Origin: Deltaproteobacteria bacterium
Lineage (GTDB): Bacteria; Desulfobacterota; Desulfobacteria; Desulfobacterales; UBA5852
Direction of reading: 5' to 3'
DNA length: 64,000 bases
Assembly: GCA_020444045.1 (NCBI GenBank)
Contig: JAHLLS010000018.1
Location: forward strand, 56,123-120,122
The first letter of the stretch is position 1; every line of letters starts with the position of its first letter. The position numbers were made by a program, and so were the translations under genes. Positions 1 through 13,139 of the stretch are shown in pieces. The notes beneath the pieces were generated by a model. It was given only the letters and a program-made list of their open reading frames with translations. It ran no database searches and was not told where the DNA came from.

Positions 1-1
1 T

Positions 2-592
2 GTCATCTACAACCTGCTGGAGGGGTTACGGGTCATCGCCGGCCTGATTTACCCCGTCATGCCCGACACCGCCCGTGAAATGCAGGCCCACCTTGGTCTG
101 GACCCCGATACCGATTTTTATCGCCTGGATCGCATTGGCGCATGGAAAACGTTGCAGCCCGGTTCTCCGCTGCCCAAATCCAAAAGCCTTTTTCCGAGAG
201 TGGATGTAACATCAACAACTGAAAATAAAAGGAAAACAGCGGTGTCTGAAAAACTCGCCCCGCCCTTGCGGCCCCTGATCGGCATCGACGACTTTGCCAA
301 TGTCGATCTCAGGGTGGCCACCGTCATCACAGCGGAAGCTATCCCCAAAGCCAAAAAATTGCTCAAACTCGAGGTGGATATGGGCGAACGCCGCACCATC
401 GTGGCCGGCATTGCCAATTTTTATCGCCCGGAAACGCTCGTCGGAAAACAGGTGATTATTGTCGCCAACCTGAAACCCGCAAAGCTCATGGGGATTGAAT
501 CCCAAGGCATGCTTCTCGCCACCGTAGACGGTGACCAGTGCACCATTTCAAGCGTGGACAAACCGGCCCGGCCCGGCGCGCGCGTCAGTTAG
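2..592 (+). CDS. metG: Methionyl-tRNA synthetase, C-terminal part (5' truncated by window edge)
   Basis: The frame is open from base 2, so the gene enters from the left. The first ~40 residues (VIYNLLEGLRVIAGLIYPVMP...) match the end of the helical anticodon-binding domain of MetRS. After a linker of ~60 residues comes an EMAPII/Trbp111-type tRNA-binding OB fold (IDDFANVDLRVATVITAEAI, then VIIVANLKPAKLMGIESQGM) that ends the protein. This appended domain is common in bacterial MetRS and helps dimerise and hold tRNA. The enzyme charges tRNA-Met in the cytoplasm. The catalytic HIGH/KMSKS part is outside the window, so identity rests on the order of the last two domains, which is characteristic. 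Confidence 0.9.
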   Translation, partial: VIYNLLEGLRVIAGLIYPVMPDTAREMQAHLGLDPDTDFYRLDRIGAWKTLQPGSPLPKSKSLFPRVDVTSTTENKRKTAVSEKLAPPLRPLIGIDDFANVDLRVATVITAEAIPKAKKLLKLEVDMGERRTIVAGIANFYRPETLVGKQVIIVANLKPAKLMGIESQGMLLATVDGDQCTISSVDKPARPGARVS

Positions 593-730
593 GATCCGTT
601 AAGACCTGTGGTCGGCGGTATTCCTCGCCTTGGGGCGGCGATTTGGCGCAAGCCAGCTGACCACACCGTATAGCGCGGGCTTGATCAAAACTCAAAGGGC
701 GCCGGCCCGTAGCGAATACGTGCTGCGCCG

Positions 731-2125
731 GTGGATAGATGTCAACAAACGGTGAAGTTTAATCTCCCGCACAAACAGTCACCCGGCAACGGACGACGCC
801 CCAGTTGGCGCGACTACCAGGCGCAGCTCAAACGCCGGAGAGGGGACCGGACCGACCGACATCGCCTGCTGATACGCGGTGGGATACTGGCGGCCGCGGT
901 CCTTGTGGTTCTCTGGATGATCGCCCACAAACCGGCCGTGCCCCCGTCTCCGGCGGGTGCGCCCCGGCCGGCGCAAGCCGCCGTGGGCACCTCGAGCGGT
1001 CCGCTGCTTTCCAAAGCCGACGTTCAAGACCTGCTGGCCGACCGGCCATTGTCGGATCTGATGGCCAAACGATTCGACGTCCGCTGGGGCGACCAGAAAC
1101 TCTCGATCGAGCCCAGCATTGACGAATCCTTGCAACACTATCTTCACGAGCGCCTCTACGAGCGAACTTCGCGCTATATCGCCATCGTGGTCATGGAAGC
1201 CGCCTCGGGGCGCATCCTGGCATTGGTCGGCTATGATCAACGCGACCCGGCCGGCAACCCCTGCCTCGATCCGCGCTTTCCGGCAGCCAGTATTTTTAAA
1301 ATTGTCACGGCCGGCGCCGCCATGGAGCACTGCAACCTTTCCAGCCGCTCGACACTGACGTACAACGGGGCCAAACACACCCTTTACAAGTCGCAGCTCA
1401 AAGACATCAACAACCGCTACACCCATCAGACTACCCTGGCCGCCTCTTTCGCCCAATCGGTCAATCCGGTTTTCGGCAAACTGGGCAGCCACTGTTTGGG
1501 CCAGCAAGCACTGGAGCAGTATGCCGCTGCCTTTGGATTCTATCGCGCCATCCCGTTTGAATTGCCCGTGCCGCCAAGCCAGGCGCCCGTCACCGATGAT
1601 CCCTACCAGTGGGCTGAAGTGGCCAGCGGCTTCAACCGCCAAACGGTGATTTCTCCTTTGCACGGCGCCCTTCTGGCGGCCGTCGTGCCCAACGCGGGCA
1701 TGCTCCTGGAACCAACCATCGTGGACCGTGTCACCGGTCCCCGGGGCCGGGTTCTCTATCGCTCCGGTCCGAAGCTGGCAACCCGCGCCGTGACACCCGA
1801 AACCGCCCACGAGTTGGAACGTTTGATGCGGGAAACCGTCAGCAGGGGAACTGCCCGCAAAATTTTCCGCAACAGCGCCAAGGATCTTGTCTTGTCTCAA
1901 CTCGTGATTGGCGGTAAAACAGGATCCATCGACAATAAGGCCCACGATGCCCGTTATGACTGGTTTGTGGGATTTGCCCGGCACAACGAAAGCCAAACGG
2001 CCATTGCGGTATCGGTCGTGGTGGCCCACGAAAAATACATCGGACGCCGGGCCGGGGAATACGCCCGTCTGGCGATACAGGAATATTTCCGCCCCCGGAT
2101 CGCTGCGGCCCGCAAGCCATCATGA
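731..2125 (+). CDS. Penicillin-binding protein, D,D-transpeptidase domain with one membrane anchor
   Basis: A 464-aa protein with a basic cytoplasmic N-terminus, one membrane segment near residues 46-65 (RGGILAAAVLVVLWMIA), a Pro/Ala-rich linker and a penicillin-binding transpeptidase domain. Catalytic motifs are present in order: SIFK (nucleophile Ser about residue 187), SVN (about 243) and KTG (about 395). The transpeptidase motif order implies peptidoglycan cross-linking on the periplasmic side. It is shorter than class B PBPs such as FtsI/MrdA and lacks a clear N-terminal dimerisation domain, so it may be a specialised PBP. The start is a GTG with no convincing ribosome-binding site. A second in-frame GTG lies at 752. 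Confidence 0.8.
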   Translation: MDRCQQTVKFNLPHKQSPGNGRRPSWRDYQAQLKRRRGDRTDRHRLLIRGGILAAAVLVVLWMIAHKPAVPPSPAGAPRPAQAAVGTSSGPLLSKADVQDLLADRPLSDLMAKRFDVRWGDQKLSIEPSIDESLQHYLHERLYERTSRYIAIVVMEAASGRILALVGYDQRDPAGNPCLDPRFPAASIFKIVTAGAAMEHCNLSSRSTLTYNGAKHTLYKSQLKDINNRYTHQTTLAASFAQSVNPVFGKLGSHCLGQQALEQYAAAFGFYRAIPFELPVPPSQAPVTDDPYQWAEVASGFNRQTVISPLHGALLAAVVPNAGMLLEPTIVDRVTGPRGRVLYRSGPKLATRAVTPETAHELERLMRETVSRGTARKIFRNSAKDLVLSQLVIGGKTGSIDNKAHDARYDWFVGFARHNESQTAIAVSVVVAHEKYIGRRAGEYARLAIQEYFRPRIAAARKPS

Positions 2126-2213
2126 CGCCACGTATTGGGCTGCGGTCGGGTTGGGTTCCGGCTCAACGGCAAACGGCCGCTGAGGGCGCAAGGTGCTGCG
2201 AGGATAACGTCAT

Positions 2214-2978
2214 ATGACACAAACGAAAACCAATCGGGTGTTCGGCATCATCCCGGCCCGCTATGGATCCACCCGTTTTCCCGGCAAACCCTTGACGCCG
2301 ATCCTGGGAAAACCCATGTTCTGGCATGTCTTCCAGCGCGCACGTCAGTGTCCGGAACTGGAACAGGTGGTATTGGCCACCGACAGCCGGCGCATTGCGG
2401 AAGCGGCGGACACCCACCAGGTTCCGTTTGTCATGACGCGGCCCGATCACCCCAGCGGCACGGACCGCGTACTGGAAGCCGCCGACCATTTAGGGCTGCC
2501 CGAAACCGCCGTCGTGATCAACATCCAGGGCGATGAGCCGGCCCTGCACCCGGAAATGCTGTCGGAACTCGTCCGGCCCTTCGCTGCCGAAAACGTTCAG
2601 GTGGCAACCCTGATCAGTCGGATGGACCCGGCCCAGCGGATGGATCGCGACCAGGTCAAGGTGGTCGTAAACCACGCCGGGGATGCCCTCTATTTTTCCC
2701 GCGCTGCCATTCCCCATGCCCGGGACGATCAACCGGCGGTCTATTTCCGGCATATCGGCCTGTATGCCTTTCGCATGACCGCCCTCAGGCGGTTTGTGGC
2801 CCTCGGCCCCGGCCGGTTGGAACAAACCGAAAAGCTGGAGCAACTGCGCCTGCTGGAAAACGGCATCCCGATCCGCACGGTGGAAACACGCCATCAGAGC
2901 CTGGGCGTCGACCGCCCCGAGGACGTGGCCATCGTGTCCCGCTGGCTAACCCCAACCCGCAAGGATAATGACGCATGA
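2214..2978 (+). CDS. kdsB: 3-deoxy-manno-octulosonate cytidylyltransferase (CMP-KDO synthetase)
   Basis: 254 aa, the usual KdsB length. It opens with the nucleotidyltransferase signature [16 protein letters not shown], followed by [29 protein letters not shown] and [11 protein letters not shown], all typical of KdsB. It activates KDO with CTP for lipopolysaccharide inner-core assembly, which implies a Gram-negative envelope. A GAGGA-like ribosome-binding site precedes the ATG. The stop codon overlaps the next start (ATGA), so the two genes are probably translationally coupled. Confidence 0.95.
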   Translation: MTQTKTNRVFGIIPARYGSTRFPGKPLTPILGKPMFWHVFQRARQCPELEQVVLATDSRRIAEAADTHQVPFVMTRPDHPSGTDRVLEAADHLGLPETAVVINIQGDEPALHPEMLSELVRPFAAENVQVATLISRMDPAQRMDRDQVKVVVNHAGDALYFSRAAIPHARDDQPAVYFRHIGLYAFRMTALRRFVALGPGRLEQTEKLEQLRLLENGIPIRTVETRHQSLGVDRPEDVAIVSRWLTPTRKDNDA

Positions 2979-5900
2979 CACCATACACGTTCACCGCTTC
3001 ATCCACCGCTCCCCGCCGGCGTGGCCGGACGATGACAACCATGGCCCGCTGGGCACGTCGACCTGTTTTCTGGGGCCGTCATCTGGCAGCCGTCCCCGAG
3101 GGGGCCGTCGTTTTTTTTCCGCTGCGGCCGTCATGGCTCAGCTGCGGGCTGGCCGGGATTGTGGCGGTCAAAGGGAGCAGCAATGCCACCGACGAGACGA
3201 CCGTCGACCAGATGGAGGCGCTGCTGGATATCTGTATGGCCCACGGCCTCGATGCCTGCCGGCAAAAAGGCCTGACTTTGGCGGATGCCTTTCTGGGAGG
3301 CAAATCCCACCTGCAATCGCTGAAAAACGCCGCCGACAGCTTCAAACACAAATCGACGTTTTACAGCTTGTTCAGCGATGACGGACAGCGTCGCCGCCTG
3401 GGGTCACTGGCCGCTCGGATGCAAACCTTTCTCCTGGAAGAACAGCGCCTTCTCGCGGCCCAATTGGGCCATCTCGACGCTGCCGAGGGGGAATGTGTTT
3501 CGGAGCACCTGGAAACCCTGGCGGATATCGCCTGGTGCCTCGATCGTGAACTGCTGGCGAATATGCAGAAAATCGAGACCCTGATGGCGGCCGGACCCAA
3601 CGGCGCCACCCCGGAAACCGTCGAGGTCTTCTACAACGTCAATGCCGTCCTGAACAGCATCGACCACCTGGAGGTCAGGGGGCGCGACTCGGCCGGCATG
3701 TCATTGATGTTCATGCTGGACGAAGCGGTTTTCCAACAGTTCGAAGACGACCTGCAACAGGATGCCGACCCCGATCTGCACGGCAACATGCGCCGGCGTG
3801 CGCAGCAGAGCGTTCTGGGCAACCGCGGCATGGATATCCACACCGCCGCCGATGCCGATGGCCGGCCCTATGTAACGATTTCCATCGTCTACAAGGTCGC
3901 TGCCGAGATCGGCAGCCTGGGCGACAACATCCGGTTTATCCGCAACGAAATCACAAACGACCCCATCCTGCAAAAACTGGCCGGATACCCGCGGCGTCAC
4001 CATACGGTCTCTTCCCACACCCGCTGGGCCTCGGTGGGCGCGATCAACGAAGCCAATTGCCATCCGCTCGATGCCCGCACCATGCGTCATCCCGAAGGAC
4101 TTCAAGGCCCAATGCACGTCTGCCTGAACGGTGATATCGACAATTTCATGGCCTTGAAAGCCGCCTTCGAGACCGGGGGCGATCAAATTCAGGAAGAAAT
4201 ATCCACCGACACGAAGATCATCCCGCTGCAGATCAGCCAGCACCTCAGCCAGGGACACGACCTGATCGAAGCCTTCCGGCGGGCCGTCAACGACTTTGAG
4301 GGCTCACATGCCATTTCCATGCACTCCGCCCTGGCACCCGGCAAACTTTTTCTGGCACAGCGCGGCAGCGGTCAGGCCATCTTCATCGGTCTGGCCCGGG
4401 ACCACTATATGCCGACCTCGGAAGTCTACGGCTTTATCGAGCAGACCCAGCGCTATCTCAAAATGGACGGCGAAAAGATCGTTGAAGGCCGCCAGGGCCC
4501 GACCCAGGGACAAATCTTCGTCCTCGATCAGAATACGGCCGGCGGGTGCGGCGGCATCCAGGCCATGTACTACGACGGCACCCCGATCATCCTCCAGGAC
4601 GCCGACATCAAGCAGACCGCCCTGACATCACGCGACATCAATCGCCAGGATTTTCCCCATTACTTTCTCAAGGAAATTTCCGAAGCGCCGGAATCCGTCG
4701 CCAAAACCCTTTACAACCGCTGGAAAATCAAAGACAGCCAGCAGAACACATGGGCCATCGATCTCGATGCCGCCGTGGTCCCGCCCGACCTCCGCCGGGC
4801 CGTTTCCGAGGGCCGCATCCGGCGCATCTATTTCATCGGGCAGGGGACGGCCGGAGTGGCGGCTCTGGCCTGCGCCAACCTGCTGGCCTATTACCTGGAT
4901 GATCCGGCCCTCCAGATCAGCGCCCTCAAGGCCTCGGAGCTCAGCGGTTTCATGCTGGACGAAACCGATGCGGGCCGGATGATGGAAGACGCCCTGGTGA
5001 TTGCCATCAGCCAGTCCGGCACCACCACGGACACGAACCGGACCGTCGATATGGTCCGCGAGAGGGGCGCCCGCACATTGGCGATCGTCAACCGACGCGA
5101 TTCCGACCTGACCTTTAAGGTCGACGGCGTCATCTATACCAGCAGTGGCCGGGATATCGAAATGTCCGTCGCCTCGACCAAGGCCTTTTATTCCCAGATC
5201 GTGGCCGGTGCCCTGCTGAGCCTGTTTATTGCCGGGTTGAAAGGACGGCGGGACGACGCCTTTATCACCCGCGAACTGCGGCAATTGCTGGCCCTGCCGG
5301 ACCAGATGCGCCAGGTGATTGCCATGCAGGAAACGATTGCCGCGTCGGCACGGCGCCTGGCCGTCACCAAAACGTATTGGGCGGCCGTCGGCAGCGGCCC
5401 CAACAAAGCCTCCGCCGACGAAATCCGCATCAAGCTGAGCGAGCTTTGCTACAAGACCATCTCCTCGGATTACGTGGAGGATAAAAAACATATCGACTTG
5501 TCTTCGGAGCCGCTGATCATCGTATGCGCGGCCGGGTGCCGCGGCACGGTCATCGGCGACATCATCAAGGACACCGCTATTTTCAAAGCCCACAAGGCCA
5601 CGCCTATCGTCATTGCCGACGAACAGGAAGACCGCTTTGCCCCGTACGCCGAAGACGTCTTCCATGTCCCGCGCGCCAGCGAGCACCTGGCCCCGGTTCT
5701 CAACACCCTGGTCGGTCACTTGTGGGGGTATTACGCGGCCCTGGCCATCAACGAAGGCTCACGTTTCCTCTACCATTTCCAGGAAAAGATTCAGCGCACC
5801 CTGACCGACAGCGCCGAACAGGGATTGGATATCTACGAACTCATTCTGGAAAAATCATTTCGGCAGGAGTTTGCCGCCTTTTATCGTGAGTTCCGTGAAC

Positions 5901-6745
5901 GCAAAACGCGCCACCGCCTGCCGGCGGCACTCGGTCTGGAAACAACCGCGGACCTGACCCTGCTCCTGAAGTATCTGGCCGGCCGGCTGCCGGTTTCCGA
6001 TTTTGAAATCGACTTCGGCCGCAAAGGGACCGCCCGCAACATGCTGGAAACCTTTTTCGCCGTGATGGCCCGGGGGATCAATGCCATGTCACGACCGGTG
6101 GATGCCATCAAGCACCAGGCCAAAACCGTCACGGTCGGCACCAGCCGCATCAGTGAAAAATTGGACGGTCTGCTTTTCAATACCCTGACCGAATACGGTT
6201 TGAACACATCTCAGCTGACCAACCGCAACGTACTGGTCCTCAAAAACCTTCAGGCCATCGTGGAAACCATCCACGGCGCCATTCTCTACCGCATTTCCCA
6301 ACTGGATCTGCTGGGCGAGATCACCGAGGAGACCTCCATCGACATCATCAAAAAAGCTGGGGTCCTGGCGTCGATCCCCTCCCGGGTGGAAAAGGATCAG
6401 CGCCTCAAGGGGACCAAAAAAATCATCGTGCGGGAGGGCAATGTCTACATCGGAAAAGGGCGCAAGGACGATCGCAGTATTTTGATCGTTCCCGTTATTT
6501 CCGACCGCCCCAGCCGTTCCAATGTTATCGAATACCTGCTCCTGCTGAATGTCGGATTTTACGCGGCCGTGCCCCTGGCAGATCGGATCAAAGCATTGGG
6601 AGGCAAATACGAGAATATTCGCAGTATCGTGCAGGAAAACAATGTCGTGTGGGAAGACCGGCTTCTGAATCTGATTGAAATGGACGAACTCTTCGGTCGC
6701 TCGGCCGAAAAAATCGGGGAACGCATCGTGTCCCGGGCCGCCTGA
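2975..6745 (+). CDS. Giant GlmS-like glutamine amidotransferase / double-SIS protein
   Basis: 1256 aa, about twice normal GlmS (~610). A class II glutamine amidotransferase fold is recognisable but expanded: CGLAGIVAV with Cys at residue 57, then an insertion of ~160 residues before [12 protein letters not shown], later SHTRWASVG (about 347), NCHPL, NGDIDN (about 385) and DTKIIPL. Two SIS sugar-isomerase domains follow: [12 protein letters not shown] (~610), [10 protein letters not shown] (~678), [10 protein letters not shown], and a second from ~800. About 310 residues of unrecognised C-terminal sequence follow. In GlmS the nucleophilic Cys is residue 1 after Met removal. Here 56 residues precede it (37 from Met20), so a cleaved propeptide as in PurF/GltB would be needed. 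It overlaps kdsB by 4 nt, suggesting an amino-sugar or envelope role. The exact reaction is unknown. Confidence 0.75.
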   Translation: MTPYTFTASSTAPRRRGRTMTTMARWARRPVFWGRHLAAVPEGAVVFFPLRPSWLSCGLAGIVAVKGSSNATDETTVDQMEALLDICMAHGLDACRQKGLTLADAFLGGKSHLQSLKNAADSFKHKSTFYSLFSDDGQRRRLGSLAARMQTFLLEEQRLLAAQLGHLDAAEGECVSEHLETLADIAWCLDRELLANMQKIETLMAAGPNGATPETVEVFYNVNAVLNSIDHLEVRGRDSAGMSLMFMLDEAVFQQFEDDLQQDADPDLHGNMRRRAQQSVLGNRGMDIHTAADADGRPYVTISIVYKVAAEIGSLGDNIRFIRNEITNDPILQKLAGYPRRHHTVSSHTRWASVGAINEANCHPLDARTMRHPEGLQGPMHVCLNGDIDNFMALKAAFETGGDQIQEEISTDTKIIPLQISQHLSQGHDLIEAFRRAVNDFEGSHAISMHSALAPGKLFLAQRGSGQAIFIGLARDHYMPTSEVYGFIEQTQRYLKMDGEKIVEGRQGPTQGQIFVLDQNTAGGCGGIQAMYYDGTPIILQDADIKQTALTSRDINRQDFPHYFLKEISEAPESVAKTLYNRWKIKDSQQNTWAIDLDAAVVPPDLRRAVSEGRIRRIYFIGQGTAGVAALACANLLAYYLDDPALQISALKASELSGFMLDETDAGRMMEDALVIAISQSGTTTDTNRTVDMVRERGARTLAIVNRRDSDLTFKVDGVIYTSSGRDIEMSVASTKAFYSQIVAGALLSLFIAGLKGRRDDAFITRELRQLLALPDQMRQVIAMQETIAASARRLAVTKTYWAAVGSGPNKASADEIRIKLSELCYKTISSDYVEDKKHIDLSSEPLIIVCAAGCRGTVIGDIIKDTAIFKAHKATPIVIADEQEDRFAPYAEDVFHVPRASEHLAPVLNTLVGHLWGYYAALAINEGSRFLYHFQEKIQRTLTDSAEQGLDIYELILEKSFRQEFAAFYREFRERKTRHRLPAALGLETTADLTLLLKYLAGRLPVSDFEIDFGRKGTARNMLETFFAVMARGINAMSRPVDAIKHQAKTVTVGTSRISEKLDGLLFNTLTEYGLNTSQLTNRNVLVLKNLQAIVETIHGAILYRISQLDLLGEITEETSIDIIKKAGVLASIPSRVEKDQRLKGTKKIIVREGNVYIGKGRKDDRSILIVPVISDRPSRSNVIEYLLLLNVGFYAAVPLADRIKALGGKYENIRSIVQENNVVWEDRLLNLIEMDELFGRSAEKIGERIVSRAA

Positions 6746-6774
6746 CCGTCGGGGGTCGACAAAGATGAATCGCA

Positions 6775-8109
6775 ATGACGTGGATTTATAATCCGTTTGT
6801 GACCCCCCTCCTGGGGGCCAGCGCTGTTTGTTTCGGGCTCCTTTTCATTGCCGGACGCTACCGCCATACGCCCGGCTCGACCTACTTCACCCTGCTGATG
6901 CTGGCCATGGGTGCCTGGACGGCCATGTATGGTCTGGAACTGGCGGCGGTGGGTATCACCGGGAAAGCCTTCTGGGCCCAGGCCCAGTATCTGGCGATTC
7001 CCTACGTTCCCGTGTTCTGGCTGGCCTTCCTGCTGACCTATGCGGGCAAGGCCGACTGGCTTTCCGGCCGCCGGCTGGCCGCCGGCTTGGCGATACCGTT
7101 GGTCACCAGTCTGCTGGCGATCACAAATAGCCGCCACGGCCTTGTGTTGGATTCCGTCTGGCTTGAAACCGAAGGTGGGATCGACATCCTGGTACGCACG
7201 TTTGGCATGTGGTTCTGGGTCCACACGGTGTATTGCTATGCACTCCTGGCCGCCGGATGTCTGTTGATCGGACTATCCCTCAACCGGACACCCCAGTGGT
7301 ATCGGGGCCAGCGCTGGATATTGCTGTTATCGTGCCTGATCCCCTGGCTGGGCAATGCGTTCTACCTTGCCGGGGCCGACATCATGCACACCCAGGTGGA
7401 CCCGACGCCGTTCCTCTTCACCCTCTCCGTCGTCCTTCTGGGATGGGCCGTCTTTTATGGCCGGTTGTTCGACGTGATCCCGATCGGCCACGATGCCGTC
7501 GTCAAGAGCCTCCCGGACAGCGTCATCATACTGGACCGACGGGACCGGGTGGTGGAAATCAATCCGGCCGCCTGCCGTTTGATCGGGGAATCGGCCACCG
7601 ACATTGTGGGACGTTCGGCGCGAATCGTGTTGGGCCCCATCCGGCATTTGGTGGATCGCGGGCGGGCCGCTGAAGAAATCCGGGAGGACATCGAACTGGA
7701 TCTGGACGAGGGGCGGGGGATTTTCCATCTGCAGATCGCCCCGATCCGCCGCCACGGCCGGCGCGTCGCCCGCTTGTTCATCCTGCAGGACATCACCGCC
7801 AGCAGACACGCCCAGGATGATCGTCTGGACAGCGAAAAACTGAAGGCGGCCTTGGAGATGGCCGGTGCGGTATGCCACAAGCTGAATCAGCCGATTCAGG
7901 GCATATCCGGGTATGCGGAACTGCTCATGCTGAAAGTGGCCCCCGACGATCCGCTATACGCGAAGATAGCCGGGATCAAAAGCCAGACCGAGAAAATGGG
8001 AGAGATCACCAATAAACTGATGGGCATTACCCGCTACCGCACCGCCCGCTACACTGCCGGTGAAACCATCGTGGACATCGACCAGTCATCCCCTTCCCGG
8101 ACGGAATAA
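6775..8109 (+). CDS. 7TM-PAS-HisKA protein lacking a kinase ATPase domain
   Basis: 444 aa. Residues 1-~235 form seven membrane segments typical of the histidine-kinase N-terminal 7TM sensor family. A PAS domain follows (about 240-350; SLPDSVIILDRRDRVVEINPA). The last ~75 residues are a dimerisation/phosphoacceptor helix with an H-box (AVCHKLNQPIQGISGYAELL). The protein ends about 60 residues after the H-box, before any N, G1 or G2 box, so it cannot autophosphorylate as written. No ATPase remnant follows in the 80 bp before pyrG, which is on the opposite strand. It may be phosphorylated by a partner kinase, act as a pure sensor or scaffold, or be a truncated kinase. The ATG lies 30 bp after the GlmS-like gene with a weak ribosome-binding site. 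Confidence 0.75.
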   Translation: MTWIYNPFVTPLLGASAVCFGLLFIAGRYRHTPGSTYFTLLMLAMGAWTAMYGLELAAVGITGKAFWAQAQYLAIPYVPVFWLAFLLTYAGKADWLSGRRLAAGLAIPLVTSLLAITNSRHGLVLDSVWLETEGGIDILVRTFGMWFWVHTVYCYALLAAGCLLIGLSLNRTPQWYRGQRWILLLSCLIPWLGNAFYLAGADIMHTQVDPTPFLFTLSVVLLGWAVFYGRLFDVIPIGHDAVVKSLPDSVIILDRRDRVVEINPAACRLIGESATDIVGRSARIVLGPIRHLVDRGRAAEEIREDIELDLDEGRGIFHLQIAPIRRHGRRVARLFILQDITASRHAQDDRLDSEKLKAALEMAGAVCHKLNQPIQGISGYAELLMLKVAPDDPLYAKIAGIKSQTEKMGEITNKLMGITRYRTARYTAGETIVDIDQSSPSRTE

Positions 8110-8190
8110 AGCGGTTGGCAGGCGCTGGCCGGGTGCAGGTCATCAAGCGGTTCGCCGTTGCAGGGCCGAACGGGCATGACGAGGGCGCAC

Positions 8191-10160
<1,970 letters not shown>

Positions 10161-11033
10161 TCAATTTTTTTTCTCCGATTCGGTCACGCGCGGCACGTCG
10201 GCTTCCGGCAGGGATCGCGCGGGATCATTGAAGACCGGCGCCGGCCGGGACCATGCCTGGCGAAGGGCGGCAAAATCGAATAAATCACCGGACAACACCG
10301 GGTTGACCTGCAGCCGATCCACCCGGATTTCCTCTTTGATCTGGTGGTTCTGCCACAGCACGATGTGCATGGGATAGGCCAGTCCGTCCACGAAGGTCCA
10401 GTTCCGGTAGCGGATCTCAACCGGCCCCTCGCCGGACGACATGGCCGCCGGGGGCAACAGCAGCCGCATCGGAAGAAAGGTATCCTTGGCCACCCACAAC
10501 TGGGCGGCATTCTCATCCGGGAAACGGGCGCCTACCACATACCCGTAGTGATCTCCCAGCCGCCCCAGGCTGGACACGTTGACATCGACCCCCATGGCAC
10601 GGAGATAATCCGCCAGGGCCGAACGGGGTTTGACCATCAGGATGTCGGCATAGCGGGCATAGCGCGGCGCTGAGCCTTCCTGGAGAACGCCGTTGACGGC
10701 CCGCAGCACTCGCCCCCCGGACATCAGTATCTGGCGCTGGTAGCCATCGCCGGCGCCGTCCGCACGAAAGTCGACCGGGAAACGGATCCGCACTGTTTCC
10801 GACAGGGTCGCGGACGCCGGGGGAATGTCTGCAGTACTGAGCGTCACGGTCTGGGTTACCTCCAGGGTGTCGGCCTGGCCCAATGCCTTGACCATCAGCT
10901 CCAGAACATGCTCCCCCATCAACACGTAGGCGTTGGCGGTCTTCGGCACCACCGTAACTATCAGGGCCAGTAAAACCGCCGACAGAATCCGCATTCTATT
11001 AGCGCGCTGTGCAATGATCATCGTAAGTGTCAT
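10161..11033 (-). CDS. Exported LolA-like protein of unknown function
   Basis: 290 aa. From Met14 (base 10994) the sequence is a clean signal peptide, MRILSAVLLALIVTVVPKTANA, with a probable signal peptidase I site after ANA. The mature part is rich in alternating beta-strand patterns (VRIRFPVDFRADG, LWVAKDTFLPMRLLL, EIRYRNWTFVDGLAYPMHIVLW) resembling the half-barrel LolA/LolB superfamily that binds lipids or lipoproteins. That is a fold-level impression without a diagnostic motif. It starts 8 bp after the eno stop and is probably co-transcribed with eno. The true start could be codon 1, 5 or 14; codon 14 gives the tidiest signal peptide but has no obvious Shine-Dalgarno. Confidence 0.6.
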   Translation of the reverse strand: MTLTMIIAQRANRMRILSAVLLALIVTVVPKTANAYVLMGEHVLELMVKALGQADTLEVTQTVTLSTADIPPASATLSETVRIRFPVDFRADGAGDGYQRQILMSGGRVLRAVNGVLQEGSAPRYARYADILMVKPRSALADYLRAMGVDVNVSSLGRLGDHYGYVVGARFPDENAAQLWVAKDTFLPMRLLLPPAAMSSGEGPVEIRYRNWTFVDGLAYPMHIVLWQNHQIKEEIRVDRLQVNPVLSGDLFDFAALRQAWSRPAPVFNDPARSLPEADVPRVTESEKKN

Positions 11034-11040
11034 CCTTGCG

Positions 11041-12483
<1,443 letters not shown>

Positions 12484-12508
12484 CTAATCCAAGCACCCCG
12501 ATGGCTGC

Positions 12509-12536
12509 TTGACAAAAGTGCGCCAAATGTTACTCT
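12509..12536 (+). promoter_or_regulatory. Possible sigma-70-type promoter for the winged-helix gene
   Basis: TTGACA at 12509-12514, a 16-bp spacer and TACTCT at 12531-12536, with the start codon about 70 bp downstream. The -35 is perfect and the -10 weak. It lies in the ~300-bp divergent gap between eno (minus) and the gene at 12609 (plus), where nothing else was seen. Confidence 0.35.
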
Positions 12537-12608
12537 TCGCCGGACACCCTGTCAAGATGCCGATGGGGTTGCAGGCTCGGAACCATCGCAGGCCCAAGGA
12601 GATACCCC

Positions 12609-13031
12609 GTGACAGCGAAAGAAAACCTATCCCTCTACGAGAGTGCCCACCTTTTCGTGGCCGCGGTGCGCCTACTGGCCCATCGGGACCAAACCCCGCC
12701 GGATCTCGATCAAGTGTGCCAGATGCTCAACCTGTCCCAGGAGCGAACCGGCTTTATCTGCCGCCGCCTGGAAGACATCGGCGCGCTGGAAACCGTCAAA
12801 GGGGCCTATGGCGTGCGCCTGTTTGTGCGGGATCACCTCAAAATAGAAGACATCCCCAAGGAAGACGCCCCGGACAAGCTGCAGAACGAACTGAGCAAAT
12901 TCCAGGCGGCGCAGCAAAATGCCGCCAGCCGCATCGCCGCCTTGCAGGCCGACCAAAAAAAGAAGAAAAAAAGCCTGTTCGAAGAAATGGAAAAAAAACT
13001 GCGGGCCGAAATCGAAAAAAAGAAGTCCTGA
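12609..13031 (+). CDS. Small putative winged-helix protein with charged coiled-coil tail
   Basis: 140 aa from a GTG with a strong ribosome-binding site (AAGGAG, 6-nt spacing). Residues ~8-75 look like a winged helix-turn-helix (LDQVCQMLNLSQERTGFICRRLEDIGALETVKGAYGVRLFV). Residues ~85-140 are a highly charged helix with long Lys runs (QKKKKKSLFEEMEKKLRAE), probably a coiled coil. I do not recognise a named family. It is divergent from eno. It could be a DNA-binding regulator or an assembly factor. Confidence 0.65.
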   Translation: MTAKENLSLYESAHLFVAAVRLLAHRDQTPPDLDQVCQMLNLSQERTGFICRRLEDIGALETVKGAYGVRLFVRDHLKIEDIPKEDAPDKLQNELSKFQAAQQNAASRIAALQADQKKKKKSLFEEMEKKLRAEIEKKKS

Positions 13032-13139
13032 ACAGGGAAGCAAAAAAGGGGATGGGCTGATCGATTCTAACCGGCGGCATTGCACCACGTCGCAACGCCA
13101 CAACCGCAAACACCGTCTTATTCTATAGCGAAACCTGCG

